Positions 6,499-14,558 of a stretch of 35,360 nt of DNA are shown here, in pieces. Each line of letters begins with the position of its first letter. Within the stretch, counting starts at the first letter, position 1. The translations under genes and the position numbers were made by a program. The notes under the pieces are model-generated. The model ran no database searches, was not told the DNA's origin, and saw nothing but the letters and a program-made list of their open reading frames with translations. This stretch comes from Gemmatimonadota bacterium (GTDB lineage: Bacteria; JAAXHH01): positions 1 to 35,360 of the forward strand of contig JAPOYX010000152.1 of NCBI GenBank assembly GCA_026706345.1. Direction: 5' to 3'.

Positions 6499-9207
6499 AT
6501 GCCCGTGTTTCGCGTCGTTTTCATGATCGGCACGGCGGCCGCATTTCTCATCTCGCTGGCCGTGTATACGAAGACCATCGCTCCCACCGTACCCTTCTGG
6601 GACGGGGGCGAGTTCATTGCGGCTTCTTACATCCTGGGCATACCTCATCCGCCCGGCTCTCCCCTTTACATCCTGATCGGCCGGCTCTTCACCATGCTGC
6701 CCGACCTGGGCATGGGTATCGCCTGGCTGGTGAATTTCTCTTCGTGCCTGTTCAGCGCCCTGACCGTGACGGCCGTTTACCTGGTCGTCGTGAAAACCGT
6801 TACGCTCAACCGGGACCGGGATGGACTGACCGGGTACGAGAGCGTGATCATCTGTTGCAGCGCATTGACAGGCGCGCTCCTGCTGGCGTTTTCAGATACG
6901 TTCTGGTTCAACGCGGTCGAAGCCGAGGTCTACGCGCTTTCCATGTTGATCATGATGGTCTGCACCTGGGCGATCCTGCACTGGATCGAAAACCACGAGC
7001 AGAGCGGCAGCGAGCGATATCTCTTCCTGATCGCCTACCTGGCTTTTCTCGGTATCGCCGTGCACATGTTCACCATGCTGGTCCTGCCTGCCGCGTTTCT
7101 GAGCGTTGTCTATACGGACCGGGTCATCCGGTCAAACAGGAAACTGATTCTGCTCTGTGCGGTCATGGGCCTTATCCTGTTCAGCGTCGTAGCCTCCATC
7201 GACGTGTTCTTCCTCGCGGTTCCGCTCGCCATTGCCGGTCTGGCGCTTTCCAGGGGACGGCTGCCTTGGGGCTTCCCGGCACTGGCGTTCGTCCTGTCCG
7301 TCGCCGTGATGTTTTTCGGACTGGAAGGCGTCGGCTCGTACAACGGACTTCCGCTGCTCGTGATCGGCGGATTCGAGGCCACCTGGGGAACGGTCATGTT
7401 CAGCGTGGCGCTGGTGAGCCTCGGCCTCGCCCTGGCCTCCGCGACGGCCGACGATGCGGGCCGGTACAAGTGGCCTTTCTGGATCATCGTGCTCTGTCTC
7501 GCCGTACTGGGATACTCCGTGAACTTCTACGTGCCGATACGGGCGGCGCAACAGCCGGTAATCAACGAGAATGATCCGTCGAGCTGGGCTAATTTCGAGG
7601 GATTTCTGGAGCGAAAGCAATACGGCCAGGAGGGCATGCTCGAATCGATGTTCAATCGCAAAGGCAGCTGGTCATCCCAGTTCGGCAACGGCGAAAACAT
7701 AGGATTCTGGCGTTTCTTTTCCCGGCAGTTCAGCGATCCCGGCTTCCCCTACTGGCTCTTCCCCGTTCTGCTGATCGCCCTGGGAATCCTCGCCCAGGCG
7801 GAGCGCGACCGCCGAAGCATCCTGTTCCTGGGCGGGATGCTGCTCACGTGCAGTCTCGGCCTCATCCTGTACATGAACTTTTCAGACGGTACCCGGGGCA
7901 TACAACGCGAGGTGCGCATCCGGGACTATTTCTACACGCCCGCCTTCGTCTATGCCTCGGTGCTGATGGGCATAGGGATGAGGTCGCTGCTGGGACAGAT
8001 CTCTACGTGGCTGCATCGATTCCGGTTGCCCATGGAAAGAGGCACCGCGGGAATCGCCGTGTTGTCCATCGCCCTTCCGCTCGTTCCTTTCACCTATCAC
8101 TACGAATCCCACTCCCGCGAGGGCAACTACATCCCGTACGACTACGCGTACAACATCCTGCAGTCGTGCGACGAAAACGGGCTCATCTTCACCAACGGCG
8201 ATAACGACACCTTTACACTCTGGTTCCTCCAGGAAGTGGAAGGCATACGCAAGGACGTGCGGGTGATCAATCTCAGCCTGCTCAACACGAACTGGTACAT
8301 CAAGCAGTTGAAATACCAGGAGCCCAGGGTACCGATCGCGCTGGCCGACGAGACCATCGACGCGCTGAGCCTCCAGCGCTGGGACGACAGGGAGGTCGAG
8401 ATCGCCGGGATGACGTGGACCGTACCGAGGGCCGGTACGCTTGGAGAAGATATCGGATATCTCAGGGTGCAGGATCTGATGGTTCTGCACATCCTGGAAC
8501 AGAACAACTGGGAGAAACCCGTCTTTTTCGCCGTGACCGTCCCATCGGAGAACGACGTGGGCCTGGACGGGCACATGCAGATGGAAGGCATGGCATGGCG
8601 GATCGTGCGGGACCCCAACCCCGAACTGATGGACCTCGACAGGACCCGGCACAATCTGTGGAACGTCTATCAGTATCGCGGCATAGCGGATCCGGAGGTA
8701 TACAAGGACGAACAGGTCAGCACCCTCCTGCGGAATTACACCGTGTCCTTCCATCAACTGGCGCTCAACCGCTGGAAAAGGGGTGAAATCGATCAGGCCA
8801 TTGCCGCCATCGAGAAATACCTGGAGTACGACATCACCAACGGGGTGCTCGAGCGATTGATGCTCATCCAGTTTCACGCCGACAAGGGCATGTTCGCGGA
8901 TGTCGAGCCTTATGCGTTCGAGCTGGCAGGTGAATACAAGACTTTTGACGGGTATACGGCCCTGAACCAGGCCATGCAAAAACAGGGACGGGTCGAGGAG
9001 GCCATCGCCCTGCTTGAACGCGGTGTGGCGACTTTTCCCGAATCTACCGCGGGGTACGATCAACTGGTAAGTCTCTACTACCAGCGGGACGATACGGAGC
9101 GCGTGCTGGAGACCCTCGAAAGGTGGCAGCGAATCGCACCGGGAGATTCGGTCGTACAGGCCATGATCGACGAACTGAAGGAGGCCGGCGACGCGGGCGG
9201 ACCCTAG
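6499..9207 (+). CDS. DUF2723 polytopic membrane protein with C-terminal TPRs
   Basis: A 902-residue membrane protein of the DUF2723 family, which resembles GT-C glycosyltransferases of the protein O-mannosyltransferase type. After a first membrane segment (residues about 5-25) comes the signature loop PTVPFWDGGEF, with acidic D35 and E38 where GT-C enzymes hold their catalytic acid, then GIPHPPGSPLY. About ten further hydrophobic segments extend to about residue 535, followed by a soluble domain and TPR-like helices (about 755-890, for example GRVEEAIALLERGVATFPES). The ATG follows AAAGGGGA. Family knowledge supports transfer of sugar from a lipid donor outside the membrane; donor and acceptor are unknown. 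The three glycosyltransferase genes after it suggest one envelope or protein glycosylation unit. Confidence 0.82.
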   Translation: MPVFRVVFMIGTAAAFLISLAVYTKTIAPTVPFWDGGEFIAASYILGIPHPPGSPLYILIGRLFTMLPDLGMGIAWLVNFSSCLFSALTVTAVYLVVVKTVTLNRDRDGLTGYESVIICCSALTGALLLAFSDTFWFNAVEAEVYALSMLIMMVCTWAILHWIENHEQSGSERYLFLIAYLAFLGIAVHMFTMLVLPAAFLSVVYTDRVIRSNRKLILLCAVMGLILFSVVASIDVFFLAVPLAIAGLALSRGRLPWGFPALAFVLSVAVMFFGLEGVGSYNGLPLLVIGGFEATWGTVMFSVALVSLGLALASATADDAGRYKWPFWIIVLCLAVLGYSVNFYVPIRAAQQPVINENDPSSWANFEGFLERKQYGQEGMLESMFNRKGSWSSQFGNGENIGFWRFFSRQFSDPGFPYWLFPVLLIALGILAQAERDRRSILFLGGMLLTCSLGLILYMNFSDGTRGIQREVRIRDYFYTPAFVYASVLMGIGMRSLLGQISTWLHRFRLPMERGTAGIAVLSIALPLVPFTYHYESHSREGNYIPYDYAYNILQSCDENGLIFTNGDNDTFTLWFLQEVEGIRKDVRVINLSLLNTNWYIKQLKYQEPRVPIALADETIDALSLQRWDDREVEIAGMTWTVPRAGTLGEDIGYLRVQDLMVLHILEQNNWEKPVFFAVTVPSENDVGLDGHMQMEGMAWRIVRDPNPELMDLDRTRHNLWNVYQYRGIADPEVYKDEQVSTLLRNYTVSFHQLALNRWKRGEIDQAIAAIEKYLEYDITNGVLERLMLIQFHADKGMFADVEPYAFELAGEYKTFDGYTALNQAMQKQGRVEEAIALLERGVATFPESTAGYDQLVSLYYQRDDTERVLETLERWQRIAPGDSVVQAMIDELKEAGDAGGP

Positions 9208-9240
9208 GCGGACCGGTCCGTGGTCCGCACACGGGGCGGC

Positions 9241-9300
9241 AGGGCTCCGCGCGGGACAGCAAAGCTCCGCACGGGACGCTAAGGCTCCGCTGGTTTCCGC
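9241..9300. repeat. Three 20-bp imperfect tandem units before the GT4 gene
   Basis: Units at 9241-9260, 9261-9280 and 9281-9300 have an exact 20-nt period. All contain GCTCCGC; units 1 and 2 also share CGGGAC. They lie in the 127-nt gap between the DUF2723 gene and the next glycosyltransferase. The frame here is non-coding as far as I can tell. Confidence 0.5.
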
Positions 9301-9334
9301 GGCCTCGCGGCGGGAGTGTTGCCGGTTCAGGTAA

Positions 9335-10480
9335 ATGCGCATTCTGATCATCAACTGGCGGGACATCCGCAACCCGGAAGCGGGGGGCGCCGAGGTGCAC
9401 CTGCACGAGACGTTTTCGCGGATCGCCGCGTCGGGACACCAGGTTACCCTGCTTTGCTGCCGATTCCCCGGCGCGACGGATTTCGACCATGTAGACGGGA
9501 TCGAAATCATACGATCCGGCGGGAAGTGGACGTTCAACCTGGCCGTTCCCCGGTTTTGCCGACGGCACCTCGCACACCGTTCATACGACGTAATCATCGA
9601 AGACATCAACAAGATCCCGTTTCTGCTGCCCTGGTTCGTGAAGGAAACCCCGGTGATGGTCCTGCTGCACCATCTGTTCGGAACCACGTTCTACCGCGAA
9701 ACCAATCCGGTATTCGCGACCTACCTGTATTTCATGGAACGGCTGATTCCCTGGGTCTACCGGGGGTGTCCCTTCGAAGTCGTATCGGGAAGCTGCCGCG
9801 ACGAACTCGTCGGCATGGGGGTTTCGGCGGACAGCATCAGCGTCGTGCACAACGGACTCGCCGCCGGGATCATGGATGCGCCGGACCGCATGGACCGCCC
9901 GGCCGCGCCGGGCCGCAAGGAACCCGGGCTGATCGTATATCTGGGCCGTCTGAAGAAGTATAAGAACGTGGACCACCTGATCCAGGCCTTGGCGATTGTC
10001 CGCGAGGAGGTTCCCGGCGCCCGCCTGCTGATCGCGGGGACGGGGGACAGGCGGGCCGCGCTGGAAGCGCTGACCCGGTCCCTGGACCTGGAGGGGGCGG
10101 TTGAATTCGCCGGATACGTATCGGAATCGGAGAAGATCAGCTTGCTGACGCGGGCTGAGGTCGCGGCGTATCCGTCCAGCAAGGAAGGATGGGGGATTAC
10201 CGTGATAGAGGCCAATGCATGCGGTACGCCGGTGGTAGCCACCCGCGTCTCCGGGCTGCGGGACGCCGTGGTCGACGGGGAGACCGGCCTGTTGACGCCC
10301 CCGGGGGACCGAAAGGCGATGGCGCGCGCCCTGATCGGCCTTTTGCGGGAACCGGATGAGCGGGAGCGGCTCGCCCGAAACGCTCAGGCAAGGAGCAGGC
10401 GTTTCACCTGGGACGAAACGGCCCGTCAGACGATCCAGGTTATCCGGCGTACCATGGGGGAAAGCGCAGATGCCCGGTGA
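9335..10480 (+). CDS. Glycosyltransferase family 4 (GT-B fold)
   Basis: Retaining GT-B glycosyltransferase of 381 residues. The N-terminus RILIINWRDIRNPEAGGAE is typical of GT4 acceptor domains, with the glycine-rich loop at residues 16-19. The donor domain starts near residue 200 (GLIVYLGRLKKYKNVDHL) and carries the E-x7-E motif at E284/E292 (KEGWGITVIEANACGTPVV), which contacts the nucleotide sugar. There is no signal peptide, so it should act at the cytosolic membrane face. It overlaps the next gene by 11 nt, so the two are coupled. The specific sugar is unknown. Confidence 0.9.
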   Translation: MRILIINWRDIRNPEAGGAEVHLHETFSRIAASGHQVTLLCCRFPGATDFDHVDGIEIIRSGGKWTFNLAVPRFCRRHLAHRSYDVIIEDINKIPFLLPWFVKETPVMVLLHHLFGTTFYRETNPVFATYLYFMERLIPWVYRGCPFEVVSGSCRDELVGMGVSADSISVVHNGLAAGIMDAPDRMDRPAAPGRKEPGLIVYLGRLKKYKNVDHLIQALAIVREEVPGARLLIAGTGDRRAALEALTRSLDLEGAVEFAGYVSESEKISLLTRAEVAAYPSSKEGWGITVIEANACGTPVVATRVSGLRDAVVDGETGLLTPPGDRKAMARALIGLLREPDERERLARNAQARSRRFTWDETARQTIQVIRRTMGESADAR

Positions 10481-11429
10481 GCATCTGGAGAAGCGGGAGG
10501 ACAGGGTGGATGTTTCCGTCGTAGTCCCGCTGTTGAACGAGGCGGAGAGTCTTCCGGAACTGCACCGGCGGATTGCGGACGCGCTGGAAGAGGCCGGCGC
10601 GTCATTCGAAGTGATCTTCGTCGATGACGGCAGCCGGGACGGGTCCTTCGAGACCATACGGCAGCTCAGGGAAGACGACGGCCGGGTCAGGGCTATCCGG
10701 TTCCGCCGCAACTATGGAAAGTCCGCGGCGCTGGCCGTCGGTTTCGAAGCGAGCCGCGGCGATGTCGTCGTGACCATGGACGCGGACCTGCAGGATGACC
10801 CGGCGGAGGTTCCCCGCATGGTCGACCTGCTCGGGCAGGGATCCGATCTCGTCTCGGGGTGGAAGAAAGACCGAAAGGATACTCTTTCGAAAAGGCTTCC
10901 TTCGAAGCTGTTCAACCTGGTTACCGGAATCGTCTCCGGCCTGCGGCTCCACGATTTCAACTGCGGCTTGAAAGCCTACCGGCGAGAGGTCGTGGAGAAT
11001 ATCCCCGTCTACGGCGAACTCCACCGTTATCTGCCGGTACTGGCGCACTGGGCGGGTTTCCGCGTCACGGAAACACCGGTGCTGCACCATCCAAGAAAGC
11101 ATGGAAGCAGCAAGTTCGGCATGGGCCGGTTTACCCACGGACTCTTCGACCTGCTGACCGTGTACTTCGTATCGAATTACACCCGGCGTCCGCTCCATCT
11201 ATTCGGTTCCTTCGGCCTGTTGTCTTTCGTCACGGGATTGGGCATCGCACTCTATCTGACCTGGCTCTGGCTGAGCGGTGTCGGCATCGGGACCCGGCCC
11301 CTCCTGCTGTTCTCCGTACTCCTCATGGTCCTCGGCATCCAACTGGTCTCCATGGGCCTGATCGCGGAAATGATCGCCCACCAGGCCCGGCGCACGGAAG
11401 ATTACGCCGTCCGGGAACGGCTGGGATGA
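10470..11429 (+). CDS. Polyprenyl-phosphate-type glycosyltransferase family 2
   Basis: A 319-residue GT2 of the DPM1/ArnC-like group, which load a sugar onto undecaprenyl phosphate. The GT-A fold begins at DVSVVVPLLNEAESLPELHR, has the metal-binding D104-A-D106 (TMDADLQDDP) and FRRNYGKSAALAVGFE. Two hydrophobic segments follow at about residues 242-270 and 277-302. The ATG at 10470 lies inside the previous gene, after a GGGGGAAAG stretch, and is preferred over an in-frame upstream start because the extra 38 residues look non-native. Such enzymes often supply the lipid-linked donor for GT-C transferases, which fits the DUF2723 protein two genes upstream (inference). Confidence 0.9.
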   Translation: MPGEHLEKREDRVDVSVVVPLLNEAESLPELHRRIADALEEAGASFEVIFVDDGSRDGSFETIRQLREDDGRVRAIRFRRNYGKSAALAVGFEASRGDVVVTMDADLQDDPAEVPRMVDLLGQGSDLVSGWKKDRKDTLSKRLPSKLFNLVTGIVSGLRLHDFNCGLKAYRREVVENIPVYGELHRYLPVLAHWAGFRVTETPVLHHPRKHGSSKFGMGRFTHGLFDLLTVYFVSNYTRRPLHLFGSFGLLSFVTGLGIALYLTWLWLSGVGIGTRPLLLFSVLLMVLGIQLVSMGLIAEMIAHQARRTEDYAVRERLG

Positions 11430-11433
11430 TATC

Positions 11434-12600
11434 ATGGCACGCTCCCGGCACGGCCGGATCTGTTTTTTCGGCACCTACGAACGTGACTACCTGCGCAACC
11501 GCACGCTCGTCGAAGGCCTGAGAAGTTCGGGCTGGCAGGTGCAGGAATGCCACGTGCCCCTCTGGGAGAAGGAACGCGACAAGACCGGCGCGTACCTGGG
11601 ACTGTGCTCACTGGCATTTCGCGCCGTAGAACTGAAGCTGGCCTACCTTCGGCTGCTGCTGAAGTATGTTTTCACGGTTGGAAACTACGATATCATGGTG
11701 GTCGGGTACATCGGCCATTTCGACATGCCGCTGGCGTGGCTGCTCACCAGGCTGCCGCGGCGCCCCCTCGTTTTCAGTCCCCTGATCTCCCTGTACGATA
11801 CCCTGGTCAACGACCGCCGCTCCTTCGCGGCCGGCACGCTCATGAGCCGGCTTCTGCGGCGGCTGGACCGGTGGACCTGCGCGAGGGCGGATCTCGTGCT
11901 CCTGGATACGGACGCCCACATCGGTTACTTCGTGGATACTTTCGGTCTTCCGCGCCACAGGTTCGCACGGGTATTCGTAGGCGCGCCGGAGTCGGACGCC
12001 CTACCCTGTGCGGCCGGTGAAAAATCGCCGGATGACAGGGAGTTCCAGGTTGTCTTCATCGGCAAGTTCACGCCGTTGCACGGACTGCCTTCTATGCTGG
12101 AAGCGGCGCGGCGGCTCCAGGACGAACCGGACATCGTCTTTCATTTCATCGGATCGGGACAGTTGAGCGATGAAATGCACGAGACCGCGCGCAGGCTGGC
12201 TCTCGACAACGTCCGGTTTACGGAATGGATTCCCTACGAAATGATTCCGCGGTACCTGCAGGGAGCAGGCGTATGTCTCGGGATTTTCGGCACGACAGAT
12301 AAGGCAGCCCGTGTTATCCCGGGGAAAGTTTTCATCGCGCTTTCCCTGGGCAAGGCGGTCATCACGGCGGATACCCCGGCCATCCGGGAGCTGTTGACCG
12401 ACGGTGAAAGCGCGGCGGTTTGCGGGCGGGGAGACCCCGATGCGCTGGCCCGTGCCATCAGGGGATTGTATGAAGACCGGGAACTGCTGGACAGAATCGC
12501 CGAGGGAGGCCGCCGCGTCTTCCGCGACCACGCTTCTACGGAGCAGGTCGGCCGGTCCGCGTCTATTGTGCTGGAGAAGTTGATGACGGGAAGTGTCTGA
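11434..12600 (+). CDS. Glycosyltransferase family 4, second copy
   Basis: A 388-residue GT-B protein, starting 4 nt after the GT2 stop. The N-terminal domain (GRICFFGTYERDYLRNRTLVEGL) is the usual GT4 acceptor fold. The C-terminal domain has FIGKFTPLHGLPSMLEAARRL near residues 205-228 and the donor-site segment GKVFIALSLGKAVITADTPA near residues 290-310. It is only distantly similar to the GT4 at 9335-10480, so it is not a recent duplicate. Last gene of the forward glycosylation cluster; a 211-nt AT-rich convergent gap follows. Confidence 0.87.
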   Translation: MARSRHGRICFFGTYERDYLRNRTLVEGLRSSGWQVQECHVPLWEKERDKTGAYLGLCSLAFRAVELKLAYLRLLLKYVFTVGNYDIMVVGYIGHFDMPLAWLLTRLPRRPLVFSPLISLYDTLVNDRRSFAAGTLMSRLLRRLDRWTCARADLVLLDTDAHIGYFVDTFGLPRHRFARVFVGAPESDALPCAAGEKSPDDREFQVVFIGKFTPLHGLPSMLEAARRLQDEPDIVFHFIGSGQLSDEMHETARRLALDNVRFTEWIPYEMIPRYLQGAGVCLGIFGTTDKAARVIPGKVFIALSLGKAVITADTPAIRELLTDGESAAVCGRGDPDALARAIRGLYEDRELLDRIAEGGRRVFRDHASTEQVGRSASIVLEKLMTGSV

Positions 12601-12811
12601 TACTTTTCGATAGCCCCGAAGTCCAATTCGTTAAATCTCTATTTGACACCTTAATCGACACGATAAATGACAATGTTTGAAAATACCTCAAATATCTGTT
12701 AAATATTCACTTGTACTTAAAATGTGAACCGTTTTTCTAAGCGTTTCAGCCTGACTTGACAGGTTATCTGACCACAAATCAGACATATGGTTTGTATTCC
12801 GATTCGATCCC
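12601..12811. other. AT-rich gap between convergent genes
   Basis: This 211-nt stretch separates the convergent 3' ends of the GT4 gene (plus) and rimI (minus) and is much richer in A and T than its neighbours. I see weak dyads (CCTG-N6-CAGG near 12750-12765 and TCTGA-N7-TCAGA near 12768-12785), neither followed by a clear T-run. No coding frame is convincing. It probably holds factor-dependent termination signals. Confidence 0.35.
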
Positions 12812-13264
12812 TCACAGCGACTTCACCATGACGACGGCGTCCTCCACCGGATTCGAATAATAGGACTTTCGCAGGGCGACAGAGCGGAACCCCAACTGCC
12901 TGTACATCCCGCGGGCCGCTTGATTCGATTCGCGGACTTCCAGGGTACAGTTGGCACACTCTCTCCGGACCGCCTCCTCCAGCAGCCAGGCCATCATGCC
13001 GTTCCCTATACCCCGACGGCGGTGGCCAGCCTCGACGGCGATGTTGGCCACGTGCACCTGATCCGCCACGGTCCACCCCACCAGGAAACCGGCAACAGAC
13101 TGTCCCGTGACAGCGACGATGGTGACGGAAACATCCGACGTCATCTCGTTTAAAAACGCCGTTTCGGACCAGGGAGCGGGATAGGAAGCCCGTTCTATGG
13201 CCAGGACCTCGGAGAGATGCTCCCGGGTCATTTCATGTATGACGAAAGCGCTCGTCTCTGGCAT
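12812..13264 (-). CDS. rimI: Ribosomal protein bS18 alanine N-acetyltransferase RimI
   Basis: GNAT-fold enzyme that transfers acetyl from acetyl-CoA to the N-terminal amine of ribosomal protein S18. The 150-residue protein has the RimI start (REHLSEVLAIERASYPAPWSE), the acetyl-CoA loop HRRRGIGNG at residues 81-89, and the RimI signature LEVRESNQAARGMYRQLGF with E109 and Y121 at the catalytic positions. It begins 3 nt after the tsaB stop. The tsaB-rimI pairing is widespread and supports RimI rather than a generic GNAT. Confidence 0.92.
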   Translation of the reverse strand: MPETSAFVIHEMTREHLSEVLAIERASYPAPWSETAFLNEMTSDVSVTIVAVTGQSVAGFLVGWTVADQVHVANIAVEAGHRRRGIGNGMMAWLLEEAVRRECANCTLEVRESNQAARGMYRQLGFRSVALRKSYYSNPVEDAVVMVKSL

Positions 13265-13267
13265 GGG

Positions 13268-14020
13268 TCAGTCCGTCGACGGTTCGGACCGGCCGTGGGA
13301 GGCGGAGGAGGTATCGGCCGCCGGGGAACGCGCGGGCCGCGATGGCGGCTGTTTGGCGAAATCCGCTCTTCTCAGGTACAGGGGTTCGAGTTCGTTCAGG
13401 GATGCGTGCTCATCCCGCCTGAGGCTGTCCATGCCGAGAAACGTGGTGGACGAGGCCAGCAATCTCCCCGTACCCGGCGGCGCGAAACGGGCCCGGTCAC
13501 CGAGCACGGCGGCGATGCCCGGACGGTACGCATCGACTCCGCTGCCGACGAGCACCACCGTATCCTCAATCGATGCGACCACGTCTTCAAGGAGACGCAC
13601 CCTGTAATCGCTGAGCCGCGCCGGCCGGCCCTCGCCCGTTTCGTACCGGGCTTCGTAGACCTGGCCCCTGCGGGCATCCGTCAGCACGTGGACGGGATAG
13701 CGGCTGAACGGCACCTGGAAAGCGATGGCGTCGAGCGTGGGCACGGCGGCGACAGGCCGTTTCGTAACGTAGGCAAGCCCCTTGACCAGGCTCAGACCCA
13801 CCCTGAGCCCGGTATAGGACCCCGGTCCGATCGAGATCGCGAATCCATCCACGGCGGACCATTGCAGGTCCAGTTCCCCCATGGTGCGCTCCAGGATCGC
13901 GGGCAGCTGTTCGGCGTATACGGCGCCGATCTCCAGCGTCGCATCGGCCATCACCTCCTGATCCCGGATCACGGCTATCCCGGCGGAGGCGGAAGAAGTC
14001 TCCAGTCCCACGACAATCAT
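13268..14020 (-). CDS. tsaB: tRNA t6A biosynthesis protein TsaB
   Basis: Actin-like-fold partner of TsaD and TsaE in making N6-threonylcarbamoyladenosine at position 37 of ANN-decoding tRNAs. It starts with VVGLETSSASAGIAVI, contains the family block SIGPGSYTGLRVGLSLVKGL (about residues 63-82), and has VLTDARRGQVYEARYE in the C-terminal half. At 250 residues it is slightly longer than E. coli TsaB because of a low-complexity Ser/Ala/Arg tail. AGAGGAAA precedes the ATG, inside the 12-nt gap after yggT. tsaD itself is not in this window. Confidence 0.92.
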   Translation of the reverse strand: MIVVGLETSSASAGIAVIRDQEVMADATLEIGAVYAEQLPAILERTMGELDLQWSAVDGFAISIGPGSYTGLRVGLSLVKGLAYVTKRPVAAVPTLDAIAFQVPFSRYPVHVLTDARRGQVYEARYETGEGRPARLSDYRVRLLEDVVASIEDTVVLVGSGVDAYRPGIAAVLGDRARFAPPGTGRLLASSTTFLGMDSLRRDEHASLNELEPLYLRRADFAKQPPSRPARSPAADTSSASHGRSEPSTD

Positions 14021-14032
14021 AATCGGTTTCCT

Positions 14033-14281
14033 CTAGAAACGCAGCTTCGTCAGCAGCCATCCCCCGATCAACAGAACGAAGATGGGGGCAATATCGATCC
14101 GCACATTGGTTTTAGGGATGGCGATGGGCGGAATGATCCGTCTGAAGGGCGCCAGGGCCGGTTCCGTAAGCCAGGTCAGCACGCGGACGAGCGGCGCGGA
14201 CGGATCCGGGTTGAACCAGGACATCACGGCGCGAATGACGATCAGGACCAGGTATATACGAAGTAACTGAACAAGGATCAT
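14033..14281 (-). CDS. YggT family membrane protein
   Basis: An 82-residue integral membrane protein with two hydrophobic segments (about 3-22 and 60-80) flanking the conserved loop SWFNPDPSAPLVRVLTWLTEPALAP, which is characteristic of YggT/Ycf19. Family members are linked to osmotic stress and to membrane or plastid organisation; the molecular role is not settled. A GCAGGA element lies 6 nt before the ATG. It is first in the yggT-tsaB-rimI operon, downstream of a strong candidate promoter. Confidence 0.88.
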   Translation of the reverse strand: MILVQLLRIYLVLIVIRAVMSWFNPDPSAPLVRVLTWLTEPALAPFRRIIPPIAIPKTNVRIDIAPIFVLLIGGWLLTKLRF

Positions 14282-14335
14282 GTCAATCCTGCATCAGGGC
14301 TGGAACCGCTTCCACAGCATCGCGAACGCATGGGA

Positions 14336-14364
14336 ACTGTAGCGACGGGCGCGCCCGTTGTCAA
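14336..14364 (-). promoter_or_regulatory. Likely yggT operon promoter with palindromic spacer
   Basis: On the minus strand TTGACA (14364-14359), a 17-nt spacer, then TACAGT (14341-14336). The spacer begins immediately with a perfect 14-bp palindrome, ACGGGCGCGCCCGT (14345-14358). Transcription would start near 14329, about 49 nt before the yggT ATG. A dyad between -35 and -10 is a classic repressor or MerR-type activator position; which applies is unknown. Confidence 0.5.
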
Positions 14365-14430
14365 CGGTGAAGATGGCGAAAGAGGAGCCCGAGACCACCA
14401 TACCGTGGTTACGTTCCCATCGCACCGGTC

Positions 14431-14478
14431 CGGAACGGCAAGTAACCTCTGGCGCGGCGCCGTTCCGTCTTCTATTTT
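14431..14478 (+). promoter_or_regulatory. 9-bp stem-loop followed by a T-rich tract, possible attenuator
   Basis: CGGAACGGC (14431-14439) and GCCGTTCCG (14459-14467) are perfect inverted repeats with a 19-nt loop, followed on the plus strand by TCTTCTATTTT. No plus-strand gene ends upstream, so if it acts as a terminator it would act in the leader of the oxidoreductase gene at 14559. The promoter for that gene is not obvious. The loop is long for a strong intrinsic terminator. Confidence 0.3.
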
Positions 14479-14558
14479 ACGGGATTTGTACGGTCGATAC
14501 CTGGCGGTGGCGGGCGGCTTATATCTTGGCGAAATCCGTGGCGGGGAAAGGACGGAAA

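Noticed and set aside
7882-9687. A 601-codon minus-strand open frame under the DUF2723 and GT4 genes
   Set aside because: Shadow frame spanning two real genes and the repeat-containing gap between them.
12653-12705. Promoter-like TTGAAA-N17-TAAATA in the AT-rich convergent gap
   Set aside because: The -10 match is poor, AT-rich DNA produces such pairs by chance, and no gene follows on that strand.
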